A DNA stretch of 64,000 nt from Veillonella nakazawae (lineage in GTDB: Bacteria; Bacillota; Negativicutes; Veillonellales; Veillonellaceae). How positions within the stretch are numbered: the stretch's first letter is position 1; each line of letters starts with the position of its first letter. The notes under the pieces were generated by a model, which saw only the letters and a list, made by a program, of their open reading frames with translations, was not told the origin of the DNA and did not search any database. The position numbers and the translations under genes were made by a program. Positions 9,546-16,758 of this stretch are shown here, piece by piece. The DNA lies in assembly GCF_013393365.1 (NCBI RefSeq), contig NZ_AP022321.1:333001-397000 (forward strand), in the 5' to 3' direction.

Positions 9546-10901
9546 ATGGCTCGTTTATTTGGTACAGATGGTGTACGTGGTGTTGTTAATGAATTTTTAA
9601 CACCTGAATTAGCCTATCATTTAGGCCGTGCAGCGGCTACATATTTTGGTAAAGAAAAAGACCATCCTACATTCTTGATTGGTCGTGATACGCGTATTTC
9701 TGGCTCTATGCTTGAAAGTGCGTTAGCATCCGGTATTTGCTCTGTTGGCGGCAATGTTGTAATTGCCGGTGTTATACCGACTCCAGCAGTAGCTTACCTT
9801 GTACGTCAACAAGGCTTTGATGCAGGTGCTGTTATTTCTGCATCTCACAATCCATATCCAGATAATGGTATTAAATTCTTTGATGGCAATGGCTATAAAT
9901 TGCCAGATGAAGTAGAAGATCAATTAGAACAATATGTTCGTCAAAGTGCAGATAATGAATTACCACGTCCTACGGGTGATGGCATTGGTACCATTGAGTA
10001 CAATAGCAATTTAGCTCATCTCTACGCTCACTTTGTTCGCCACACAATTGATACATCTTTAGACGGTTTGACTATCGTATATGATGGTGCGAACGGTGCT
10101 GCATCTAGCGTAGGTCCTGAAATTTTATCTGGTCTTGGCGCTAAAGTAATCAACATCAACGTAAATCCAGATGGCTTGAATATCAATGATCACTGTGGTT
10201 CTACACATATTGAAGGCTTACAAGTGGCTGTACAACAACACAATGCAGACCTTGGTATCGCTAACGATGGTGATGCGGACCGTTGCTTATTGGTAGACGA
10301 AAAAGGTCAAGTTCTCGATGGTGACCAAATCATGCTATTGTGTGCTCTTAAATTGAAAGAAGAAGGCAAACTCAAAGATGATACTGTAGTTGGTACTGTT
10401 ATGAGTAATATTGGGTTCCATAAAGCAGCAGAAGAACTAGGAATGAAAACAGTTTCTACTGCTGTTGGTGACCGTTATGTTTTGGAATACATGCGTGAAC
10501 ATGACCTCTCCGTTGGTGGTGAGCAATCTGGTCACGTAATCTTCTTAGATCACAATACAACTGGTGATGGCATGTTAACAGCTGTTCAAGTGGCGGCTCT
10601 TATGAAAGAGAAAAACCAACCACTTTCTGAGTTAGCTGGCATTATGACTAAGTATCCTCAAGTTCTTATCAACGTTCGTGTTGCTACAAAAACAGGTTGG
10701 GAAGACAATGATATTATCAAAGCAGCTATTGTGACAGCAGAAGGTGAACTTGGTGATGAAGGCCGCGTTCTAGTTCGTGCATCTGGTACAGAACCACTCA
10801 TTCGCGTAATGGCAGAAGGTCCTAACCAAGAAGAACTACAAGCACTATGCCAAGAAATTGCTGATATTATCGGTAGAGAACAAGGCCTCGCTGCTAATTA
10901 A
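9546..10901 (+). CDS. glmM: Phosphoglucosamine mutase GlmM
   Basis: Converts glucosamine-6-phosphate to glucosamine-1-phosphate on the way to UDP-GlcNAc. The phosphoserine is Ser100 in GAVISASHNPYPDNG, the metal loop is DGDADR, and RASGTEPLIRVMAEG is the C-terminal phosphate-binding loop. At 451 residues it is full length. It starts at ATGGCTCG after AGAGGAGG. A strong terminator follows, and glmS, its usual neighbour, lies over 9 kb downstream. Confidence 0.97.
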   Translation: MARLFGTDGVRGVVNEFLTPELAYHLGRAAATYFGKEKDHPTFLIGRDTRISGSMLESALASGICSVGGNVVIAGVIPTPAVAYLVRQQGFDAGAVISASHNPYPDNGIKFFDGNGYKLPDEVEDQLEQYVRQSADNELPRPTGDGIGTIEYNSNLAHLYAHFVRHTIDTSLDGLTIVYDGANGAASSVGPEILSGLGAKVININVNPDGLNINDHCGSTHIEGLQVAVQQHNADLGIANDGDADRCLLVDEKGQVLDGDQIMLLCALKLKEEGKLKDDTVVGTVMSNIGFHKAAEELGMKTVSTAVGDRYVLEYMREHDLSVGGEQSGHVIFLDHNTTGDGMLTAVQVAALMKEKNQPLSELAGIMTKYPQVLINVRVATKTGWEDNDIIKAAIVTAEGELGDEGRVLVRASGTEPLIRVMAEGPNQEELQALCQEIADIIGREQGLAAN

Positions 10902-10945
10902 TATCTGCTCCGTTTGAATCCATTCTACAAATTTATATAGGCGTA

Positions 10946-11020
10946 TGCCCACCAATATATGTCCCTTTGCTCCGTCCTACGTAAAGTCGCTGCAGGAACA
11001 TATATAGGTGGGCATTTTCT
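10946..11020 (+). terminator. Long hairpin terminator after glmM
   Basis: TGCCCACCAATATATGT (10946-10962) pairs almost perfectly with ACATATATAGGTGGGCA (10998-11014), loop about 35 nt, followed by TTTTCTTT. It marks the left border of the accessory island. The remaining bases up to 11166 hold a dyad TTAAACAA...TTGTTTAA at 11131-11166 and no gene. Confidence 0.75.
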
Positions 11021-11166
11021 TTGTATGTGTTTTAGATGACTGCCGAATGGATTCGTCACTAGTAAGCCGATATTTATACACTATATATCCAGTTATAAGT
11101 GATATTAAATTAAGGAGTATTCATATTGGTTTAAACAAAGATAACATAATTCTTATTATTGTTTAA

Positions 11167-11217
11167 TTGACGGGGGTTAAAGACAGATTTATAATTGACT
11201 CATCTAATTATCATGAA
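11167..11217 (+). promoter_or_regulatory. Near-consensus promoter of unit A-B with downstream TCATGAA element
   Basis: TTGACG at 11167-11172 and TATAAT at 11190-11195 with a 17-bp spacer. TCATGAA at 11211-11217 lies 16 bp after the last base of the -10 box, exactly as in the promoter of unit C-D (15936-15963). The shared spacing suggests a common repressor, which is inference. Confidence 0.6.
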
Positions 11218-11324
11218 AATAATATGAATTTTGAGTGAGCGAGATATTAATATTGATAAAGAGAGTGATATCTGTTATTGGGATATGTTACTCGAGTCTA
11301 TCATACATATATAGGGGGCAGCAT

Positions 11325-12797
11325 ATGGATAAATCACTACTGATTCGAGATGATGATTTAAAAATAGAATTCACAAGAATAGATTTATTTGATATTTTAC
11401 CTGAGGATGTTGAACGCAGAGATAGAATAATAACCTCCTTAAATAAATTAGAGATACAACAAGAAGTGTTGTTACATAAGCTTGATGAGTATAAATCTGA
11501 AATTGAAAGATTGAGTAATAATAGTGATAATATTGATTATATTATTGCAGTCAGTAGTGGTGTTATAGCGGCCATAATTGATAGTTTGTGGGTAGGAGAG
11601 TTTTCGTATGAGAGAGGCAAAGCTTGGAGTAATAGGAAAGTCAACGACACTGTTATGAAGGTTGCGAAGAGTCAAGGATATAAAGGGGATCGGCTAAATG
11701 GTGCTATAAAGTATTTAGAGGATAATTTTAAAATTCCAAGTGATAATAGTTGGAAAGGAAAAGGGGTAGGCATAACTCCTAAAAGTCATCATTTAGATGA
11801 TTTAGCACATCATCCCACAATAGTTGGCTTATTTTTCTCTATTCTTACACAATTTACAAAAAAAGCATATTATAGTAATTCTGAGGGAGAATTTATACCT
11901 ATCACAATAACTGATGATGGAGAACTTATAGGCCACGATATCGTTCATAAATTTTATGCTGGAACGATAAATTGGTTTTTCCATCTCATTAGTGATATGT
12001 CTGGTAGTAATAAGACTAGTGGGGCTGGAATGGGTATACCTGGACCAATAGTTTCTATGTTAAAAGAAATTTCAGGATTACCTTTAATAAAAAATACCAA
12101 TTTATCAAAATTACTACATAAAATATACACAAAAGATAGATTTGATTTAAGAGGAGAATTAGCAGTTTTACATGAACTTGGTCGACAAGCAGTACCAGTA
12201 ATAATTAATGAAGTAATAGTTAGAGGTTCATATTTTATACGTCGACTATACAATGAGTTAAAACAGCATGACTCTATACGTGAATTGAATTGGAAAAAAA
12301 TAATTCCCTATAACAATAGGTCAATTAATAGAATGTTAACCATTGCGACAGGAACATTTACCGCAGTTGATCTGTTAGATGCGGGAGTTAGAAGTGCCAT
12401 CAAGACTGGTGGGACAATAAATCCTGCGTTTTGGGAAAGTTTTATATTACGAGTTAATTTTATTGGTATAGGTCGCTTTGCGATAGCTTGTTATTCGGAT
12501 GTTAAAATGGGGTTAGAATTAGAATCAACAAAAACTAGTTTTTTAGAGAAACAGATGGAGTATTTATATAACTTAAATGCAATTGTACTCTATAAACAAG
12601 CAGATGTGTTTATAGAGGCAAAGTCTGTTGAGAAAGCAATTAGTGCGTTGGAAAATAAAGCAGTTGAAATTGAAGGATATTATAGAAATCAGTGGGAATT
12701 AATAAATACTTCGATGAATAATATTTCTGGATATTCACAACTGATAGATCATAGTAATCCGGGTTTAACAGCACAATTATTAGAGATTTTAGAATAA
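11325..12797 (+). CDS. Uncharacterised protein A of the accessory island
   Basis: Not recognised. The start at 11325 is chosen because AGGGGGCAGCAT precedes the ATG, giving 490 residues; an upstream in-frame start at 11235 lacks such a site. A charged, coil-forming N-terminus (about residues 30-65, IITSLNKLEIQQEV) is followed by a mostly hydrophobic-patterned body with SHHLDDLAHHPTIVGLFFS around residues 155-173, a GAGMGIPGPI loop, and a helical C-terminus. No signal peptide or clear catalytic motif is seen. The gene is much richer in A+T than glmM. It lies 9 bp before protein B and is probably co-transcribed with it. Confidence 0.75.
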   Translation: MDKSLLIRDDDLKIEFTRIDLFDILPEDVERRDRIITSLNKLEIQQEVLLHKLDEYKSEIERLSNNSDNIDYIIAVSSGVIAAIIDSLWVGEFSYERGKAWSNRKVNDTVMKVAKSQGYKGDRLNGAIKYLEDNFKIPSDNSWKGKGVGITPKSHHLDDLAHHPTIVGLFFSILTQFTKKAYYSNSEGEFIPITITDDGELIGHDIVHKFYAGTINWFFHLISDMSGSNKTSGAGMGIPGPIVSMLKEISGLPLIKNTNLSKLLHKIYTKDRFDLRGELAVLHELGRQAVPVIINEVIVRGSYFIRRLYNELKQHDSIRELNWKKIIPYNNRSINRMLTIATGTFTAVDLLDAGVRSAIKTGGTINPAFWESFILRVNFIGIGRFAIACYSDVKMGLELESTKTSFLEKQMEYLYNLNAIVLYKQADVFIEAKSVEKAISALENKAVEIEGYYRNQWELINTSMNNISGYSQLIDHSNPGLTAQLLEILE

Positions 12798-12806
12798 GGA
12801 TAATCA

Positions 12807-14138
12807 ATGAAAATGAGCGAAGTAGAAACAATTGATATTACAGCTGAAGTTCATGAGGTTGAACCTGGTACAGATCAAATGGTAAACATTGATACTCCAG
12901 AATATACTGAAGAATCGCTATCGGATTTAATTACTACAAGGATAGATGCATTAAATGATTTAGAAAAACATATTATTGAGGCCGAAGAAGCTGCTGAGAC
13001 CGCTGTCAAAGAAGCAAATAATGTAAAGAACGGAATAAAGAGTGGTCTTATTTGGAAAAGTCTAGACAAAGATAAAGCCATAAAAAAATTACAAAATGCT
13101 GTAATTATTACTGCTAAGGCGTTGGAAGAGTCTAGTGATGCACATAAAAAAACATTCGAATATCAAAAACGATTAACTAATATTTCATATAGTTTATTTC
13201 GTTTAGGGATATCTAATATTGCTACTAATAGAAGTTTGGTTAGAGAAATTGAGTTAAGGTTAAAAGGTGCATCTGAAAAGGAAATTTCTAACTTAGCCAG
13301 AAATGAGTTAGTCCGTGTTGTAACCCAATTAAAAGAGCAAGAAGACTTACAAAAAAAGCTAGCTAGATTAAAAGACGAGGTTAAAATTCTAAAGAAAAGC
13401 CAAAAAGATATAAATGATAGTTTGATAGTATTAGATACTGATAAAAATATATTAGATCAAAAGACTGAGGGGGTAATTCAACAACTTTTAGATTGTAGAG
13501 CACTATTAGAAAACAATATTGAACGTACTGAGAAAATACTTTGTCAGGTTGATTTAAATGAAGCTAATTGTAAAAATATATTAGATGAGTTAGATTCTAA
13601 AATAGCTGATCAAAATAACGCTAATAAGGTTGGTATTGAGAATAATAGATCTATGATTCTAGGCTTGAAAGATGATTTAGATAAGTATCAAGCGCGAATT
13701 GCATTATTGATTGAAGAGGACAATGCTAATAAATCTAGTAATGAGAAAAATAGGTCCATGATTCATGAGTTAGAAAATAATTTAAATAAGTGCCAGGAGC
13801 TACTATCATCATTAATTGAAAAGAATAATGCGAATAAAGAAAGTCATGAGCGTAATAAATCTATAATTCTTGGTATTCAAAATAGTCTAACTAAGTATCA
13901 AGAAGAATTGTCATCATTAATTGAAGAAAACAATTCTAATAAAGCTCATAGTGAGCTAAATAAATCTATGATTCTTGAGCTAAAAGACGAATTGAATAGA
14001 CATCAAGAATTATTTTCAACACAGAGTTTAAGTGTTAATAATATTATTACTTCTAAAGCATCGAAGAATAGTTTTTATATTTTAGCTGCACTTTTAATAT
14101 TAAATATCCTAGTAAGTGTCATAGTTTTTTATAAGTAA
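12807..14138 (+). CDS. Coiled-coil protein B with C-terminal membrane anchor
   Basis: A 443-residue, strongly charged helical protein. Residues about 170-410 form a long predicted coiled coil in which a unit of about 33 residues recurs: NRSMI-L-DDLDKYQ...LIEEDNANK, NRSMIHELENNLNKCQ...LIEKNNANK, NKSIILGIQNSLTKYQ...LIEENNSNK. It ends with a single hydrophobic segment (residues about 423-442, ILAALLILNILVSVIVF) and a short basic tail, so it is probably tail-anchored in the inner membrane. No enzymatic motif is seen. AAGGATAATCA precedes the ATG. The terminator 11 bp downstream is split by the IS element. Confidence 0.78.
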   Translation: MKMSEVETIDITAEVHEVEPGTDQMVNIDTPEYTEESLSDLITTRIDALNDLEKHIIEAEEAAETAVKEANNVKNGIKSGLIWKSLDKDKAIKKLQNAVIITAKALEESSDAHKKTFEYQKRLTNISYSLFRLGISNIATNRSLVREIELRLKGASEKEISNLARNELVRVVTQLKEQEDLQKKLARLKDEVKILKKSQKDINDSLIVLDTDKNILDQKTEGVIQQLLDCRALLENNIERTEKILCQVDLNEANCKNILDELDSKIADQNNANKVGIENNRSMILGLKDDLDKYQARIALLIEEDNANKSSNEKNRSMIHELENNLNKCQELLSSLIEKNNANKESHERNKSIILGIQNSLTKYQEELSSLIEENNSNKAHSELNKSMILELKDELNRHQELFSTQSLSVNNIITSKASKNSFYILAALLILNILVSVIVFYK

Positions 14139-14213
14139 AATAATTATGTAAAAAGGCAACGTCAATTTGATATGTACCCCCTTTACTGGACAACCAGTAA
14201 AGGGGGTATTTTC

Positions 14214-14783
14214 ATGAGATATAGTTATGAATTTAAAAGAAAAGCAATTGAATTATTTCATCAAGGTGAATGGCCAGAGACACCAACCGGAGTATTGCCG
14301 CATACTTTTCATGATCAAATAAGAAAATGGGCTAAACAAGAAATGTTTAATGGTCCAGAAATCAATAAGCATCGTATAGATAATCAACGTTGGTCTCCAG
14401 AGAAGAAATATGAATTAGTATGCCAAGTATTATTTGGAAAATCCATACGTTCTGTATCTGTTATGGCTGGAATTAATACTGGACAGCTGTATCAATGGGT
14501 TCATAAATACAAAACTTTGGGATACAATGGTCTTATAAATAAACCTAAAGGACGACCACCAAAGGATTGCAAAATGAAAGTACCTAAGACTATCTCACCT
14601 CGAAAGCTCAAAGAAAGTGAATATGAGGAACTAGTTCGCTTACGAGCTGAAAATGCTTATATTAAAGCTGAAAATGAAGTCATAAAAAAAGAGATTGCCT
14701 TGAGAGAAGAAAAAGAGGCTGCGCGACTCAAGGCGAAAAAGCAGCGATCATCAAAATGCTCCGCCAACAAGGCTATCAACTAA
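14214..14783 (+). CDS. IS3-family transposase OrfA (helix-turn-helix)
   Basis: 189 residues from the ATG at 14214; the SD-like AAAGGGGG is 5' of it, itself inside a short hairpin (CCCCCTTTACTGG...CCAGTAAAGGGGG, about 14176-14207) near the IS end. The protein has two helix-turn-helix units (about residues 1-50 and 60-110) and a leucine-zipper-like tail (YEELVRLRAENAYIKAENEVI). Near 14736-14741 the sequence G-AAA-AAG allows a -1 slip into OrfB, giving KKAAIIKMLRQQGYQ at the junction. Confidence 0.88.
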   Translation: MRYSYEFKRKAIELFHQGEWPETPTGVLPHTFHDQIRKWAKQEMFNGPEINKHRIDNQRWSPEKKYELVCQVLFGKSIRSVSVMAGINTGQLYQWVHKYKTLGYNGLINKPKGRPPKDCKMKVPKTISPRKLKESEYEELVRLRAENAYIKAENEVIKKEIALREEKEAARLKAKKQRSSKCSANKAIN

Positions 14784-15601
14784 AGTATCTTTTGAAAGCT
14801 ATGCCAATGTCCAAATCTACCTATTATTTTGAACTTACTAAAGTAGATCTTGTAGATAAAAGAAATACAGAGCTAAAAGATGAAATTCAAAAGATTTTTA
14901 CAGAACATAAAGGTCGGTATGGTGTACGCCGTGTATATCAAGAGCTTCTTAATCGAGGCTTTGTAGTCAATCATAAACGAGTGCAAAGACTTATGCATAT
15001 TATGGGGCTCGCAGGAAAGCGACCGAAAGAAAAGTACCACTCTTACAAAGGGAAAGTCGGTAAGGTAGCAGAAAATATCGTCAATAGAGATTTTAGTACA
15101 ACTGCACCATTACAAAAATGGACTACTGATGTGTCTCAATTTAATTTCTCATGGGGAAAATGCTATTTGTCGCCTATTTTAGATATGAATACGAATGAGA
15201 TTGTTGCTTATGACTTAGCATTAAGTCCTACCTTAGAACAAATTTCTCGTATGTTAGATAAGGCATTTAAGAAGTTTACTAATCTTTCAGGATTAATCCT
15301 CCATTCTGATCAAGGATGGCAATACCAACATAAGTACTTTAGGAGAACACTTAAAGAACATGGTATTATTCAATCTATGTCTCGAAAAGGAAATTGTTAT
15401 GATAACTCTGTGATGGAAACCTTTTTTGGTAGATTGAAAACGGAAATATATTATGGTTTTGAGAGAGAATATTCATCTTTTAATGCTTTTGCAGCAGCGA
15501 TAGAAGAATACATTAACTATTACAATAACAAAAGGATTCAAGCAAAAACAAAATGGATGCCCCCTGTGAAATACAGGGAAGCATCCATGTGTTTAGGCTA
15601 G
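14756..15601 (+). CDS. IS3-family transposase OrfB (DDE integrase core)
   Basis: The DDE triad is visible as D in TTDVSQF, D in LHSDQGWQY and E in NSVMETFFG, with YYNNKRIQ after it. The frame is open upstream of the ATG at 14756 (codons from about 14738 read KAAIIK), so the natural product is most likely an OrfAB fusion made by -1 frameshifting on the A-run at 14736-14740. The domain is full length. Confidence 0.9.
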   Translation: MLRQQGYQLKYLLKAMPMSKSTYYFELTKVDLVDKRNTELKDEIQKIFTEHKGRYGVRRVYQELLNRGFVVNHKRVQRLMHIMGLAGKRPKEKYHSYKGKVGKVAENIVNRDFSTTAPLQKWTTDVSQFNFSWGKCYLSPILDMNTNEIVAYDLALSPTLEQISRMLDKAFKKFTNLSGLILHSDQGWQYQHKYFRRTLKEHGIIQSMSRKGNCYDNSVMETFFGRLKTEIYYGFEREYSSFNAFAAAIEEYINYYNNKRIQAKTKWMPPVKYREASMCLG

Positions 15602-15665
15602 TAAATAATATGTGTCCAGGAAAATGGGTACATATCAATTGACGTTGCCTTTTCTGTTGTTTATA

Positions 15666-15795
15666 TTATTTATTACTCACCGTGAGTTTATACCCATTCG
15701 AATGAATATTAGTGCCTGTAGTGTCTTCGTTAGTTAAGGATTTTACATAGCTGTCGCCGGTAAGTGTCTATGTGGAGTCTTTGCTGAGTTTTATC
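15666..15795 (-). pseudogene. 3' remnant of an adhesin-like gene paralogous to 18345-19742
   Basis: Read on the minus strand, about 42 codons end in SYVKSLTNEDTTGTNIHSNG then YKLTVSNK and a stop at 15666-15668, closely matching the C-terminus of the intact gene (TNEDTTGSNIHLNGYKLVVADK). The Trp codon of the intact gene (TWTLTG) is TAG here, and similarity stops abruptly near 15795. It is therefore a dead fragment. Confidence 0.85.
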
Positions 15796-15912
15796 ATCAT
15801 TAGTCTATAATTTTAATATGAAGTAGTATGTTCTCTATATAATTTAGCGTAGTTGAGATTAAATCTATAGTTTAGGCATGTGGAAGAATTGACTCATTTA
15901 AATAGGTGGACA

Positions 15913-15974
15913 TTGACTAAGATATTAATGTAAATTATAATTAATTCATGAGTAAATCATGAATTATTCATGAA
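15913..15974 (+). promoter_or_regulatory. Near-consensus promoter and operator-like array of unit C-D
   Basis: TTGACT at 15913-15918, a 17-bp spacer, TATAAT at 15936-15941. Immediately downstream are TTCATGA (15945-15951), TCATGAA (15957-15963) and TTCATGAA (15967-15974), the first two forming an inverted repeat. A repressor bound there would block a strong promoter. Between 15796 and 15912 only A+T-rich sequence without genes is seen. Confidence 0.65.
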
Positions 15975-16015
15975 CTATTAAGAGAGAACCGATTGTTAAA
16001 GTAAAAGGAGCTCTT

Positions 16016-16726
16016 ATGGATCGAAATCTTGAATTTATGGCCCAAATACCTGAGGAACAATTACAAGTATTTGTTGATACGCTAATTGAAAAGGGTGGAA
16101 TTACAGAGACATTATCTGCATCAGAAGATTATAAGGAATATGGAAAAAACTATTCTAAATATTGGCATAGAATTGAAAAAGAATATCGAGATTTTGGTAG
16201 TAATACCATTACTAGTATTTTTTCTGGTCCAAATACTTATAGAGAAATCCTAGAAAAAGTATTGAAACAATGTAAGGTTGATTTCCATTCTTCTGATTCG
16301 GTAGAGGTTATGGAAGAATTACTATTAGAATCTATAATAAAGGACATGTGGGAAAAATTATCTCAATCTGAACGAATTGCACTATTATCGGATTTGAAGG
16401 ATGATATTGATAATATTGATTTTAACTCAATTGGTGGGATAACATCATCTATGTTAATTCAAGTGTTTAGAGCCGGTGGATTTGCATCATATAAAATCAC
16501 ATTAATTATTGTTAATGCCATTGCTAAAGCAATTTTAGGACGGGGATTGAGTTTAGCTGTAAATGCGGGTATTACTAGAGGATTGTCGGTTTTAGTTGGT
16601 CCGATAGGAATTATTTTGACTGCGTTATGGACTATTTATGATATAGCGGGACCAGCGTATAGAGTTATTATTCCTTGTACCATTCTCATTGCAGCATATA
16701 GAAAAATGGATAGTAGTAACTATTAG
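16016..16726 (+). CDS. YaaW-family (UPF0174) protein with DUF3944-like N-terminus
   Basis: 236 residues. The N-terminus DRNLEFMAQIPEEQLQVFVD fits the DUF3944 pattern, YRDFGSNTITSIFSG and MWEKLSQSER fit the middle of E. coli YaaW, and the end GPAYRVIIPCTILIAAYRKM closely resembles YaaW's GSAYRVTIPAVLQIACLRRM. A hydrophobic region (residues about 160-230) suggests membrane association. The function of the family is unknown. ATG after AAAGGAGCTCTT. It lies 32 bp before the nuclease/zipper gene and likely forms an operon with it. Confidence 0.8.
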   Translation: MDRNLEFMAQIPEEQLQVFVDTLIEKGGITETLSASEDYKEYGKNYSKYWHRIEKEYRDFGSNTITSIFSGPNTYREILEKVLKQCKVDFHSSDSVEVMEELLLESIIKDMWEKLSQSERIALLSDLKDDIDNIDFNSIGGITSSMLIQVFRAGGFASYKITLIIVNAIAKAILGRGLSLAVNAGITRGLSVLVGPIGIILTALWTIYDIAGPAYRVIIPCTILIAAYRKMDSSNY

Positions 16727-16758
16727 ATATTCGTTTTATAGCTAAAAAAGGATAGAAG

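Larger units (their letters stand above)
14168..15637 (+). mobile_element. IS3-family (IS150-like) insertion sequence, about 1470 bp
   Basis: The ends read TGATATGTACC...GGTACATATCA, starting TG and ending CA as in the IS3 family, with further imperfect matching inward (CTTTACTGGACA versus the complement of TGTCCAGGAAAA). A 3-bp duplication ATT (14165-14167 and 15638-15640) flanks it. It encodes OrfA and OrfB in -1 register. Both frames look intact, so it may be active. Confidence 0.88.
14150..15653 (+). terminator. Terminator palindrome of unit A-B, split by the IS element
   Basis: Left arm AAAAAGGCAACGTCAATT (14150-14167) and right arm ATTGACGTTGCCTTTT (15638-15653) flank the IS. Removing the IS and one ATT restores GGCAACGTCAATTGACGTTGCC, a perfect 22-bp palindrome inside A and T runs, i.e. 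a bidirectional intrinsic terminator. Confidence 0.75.

Noticed and set aside
11235..11324. Longer start for protein A
   Set aside because: The extra 30 codons begin with no SD, while the ATG at 11325 follows AGGGGGC at the right distance.
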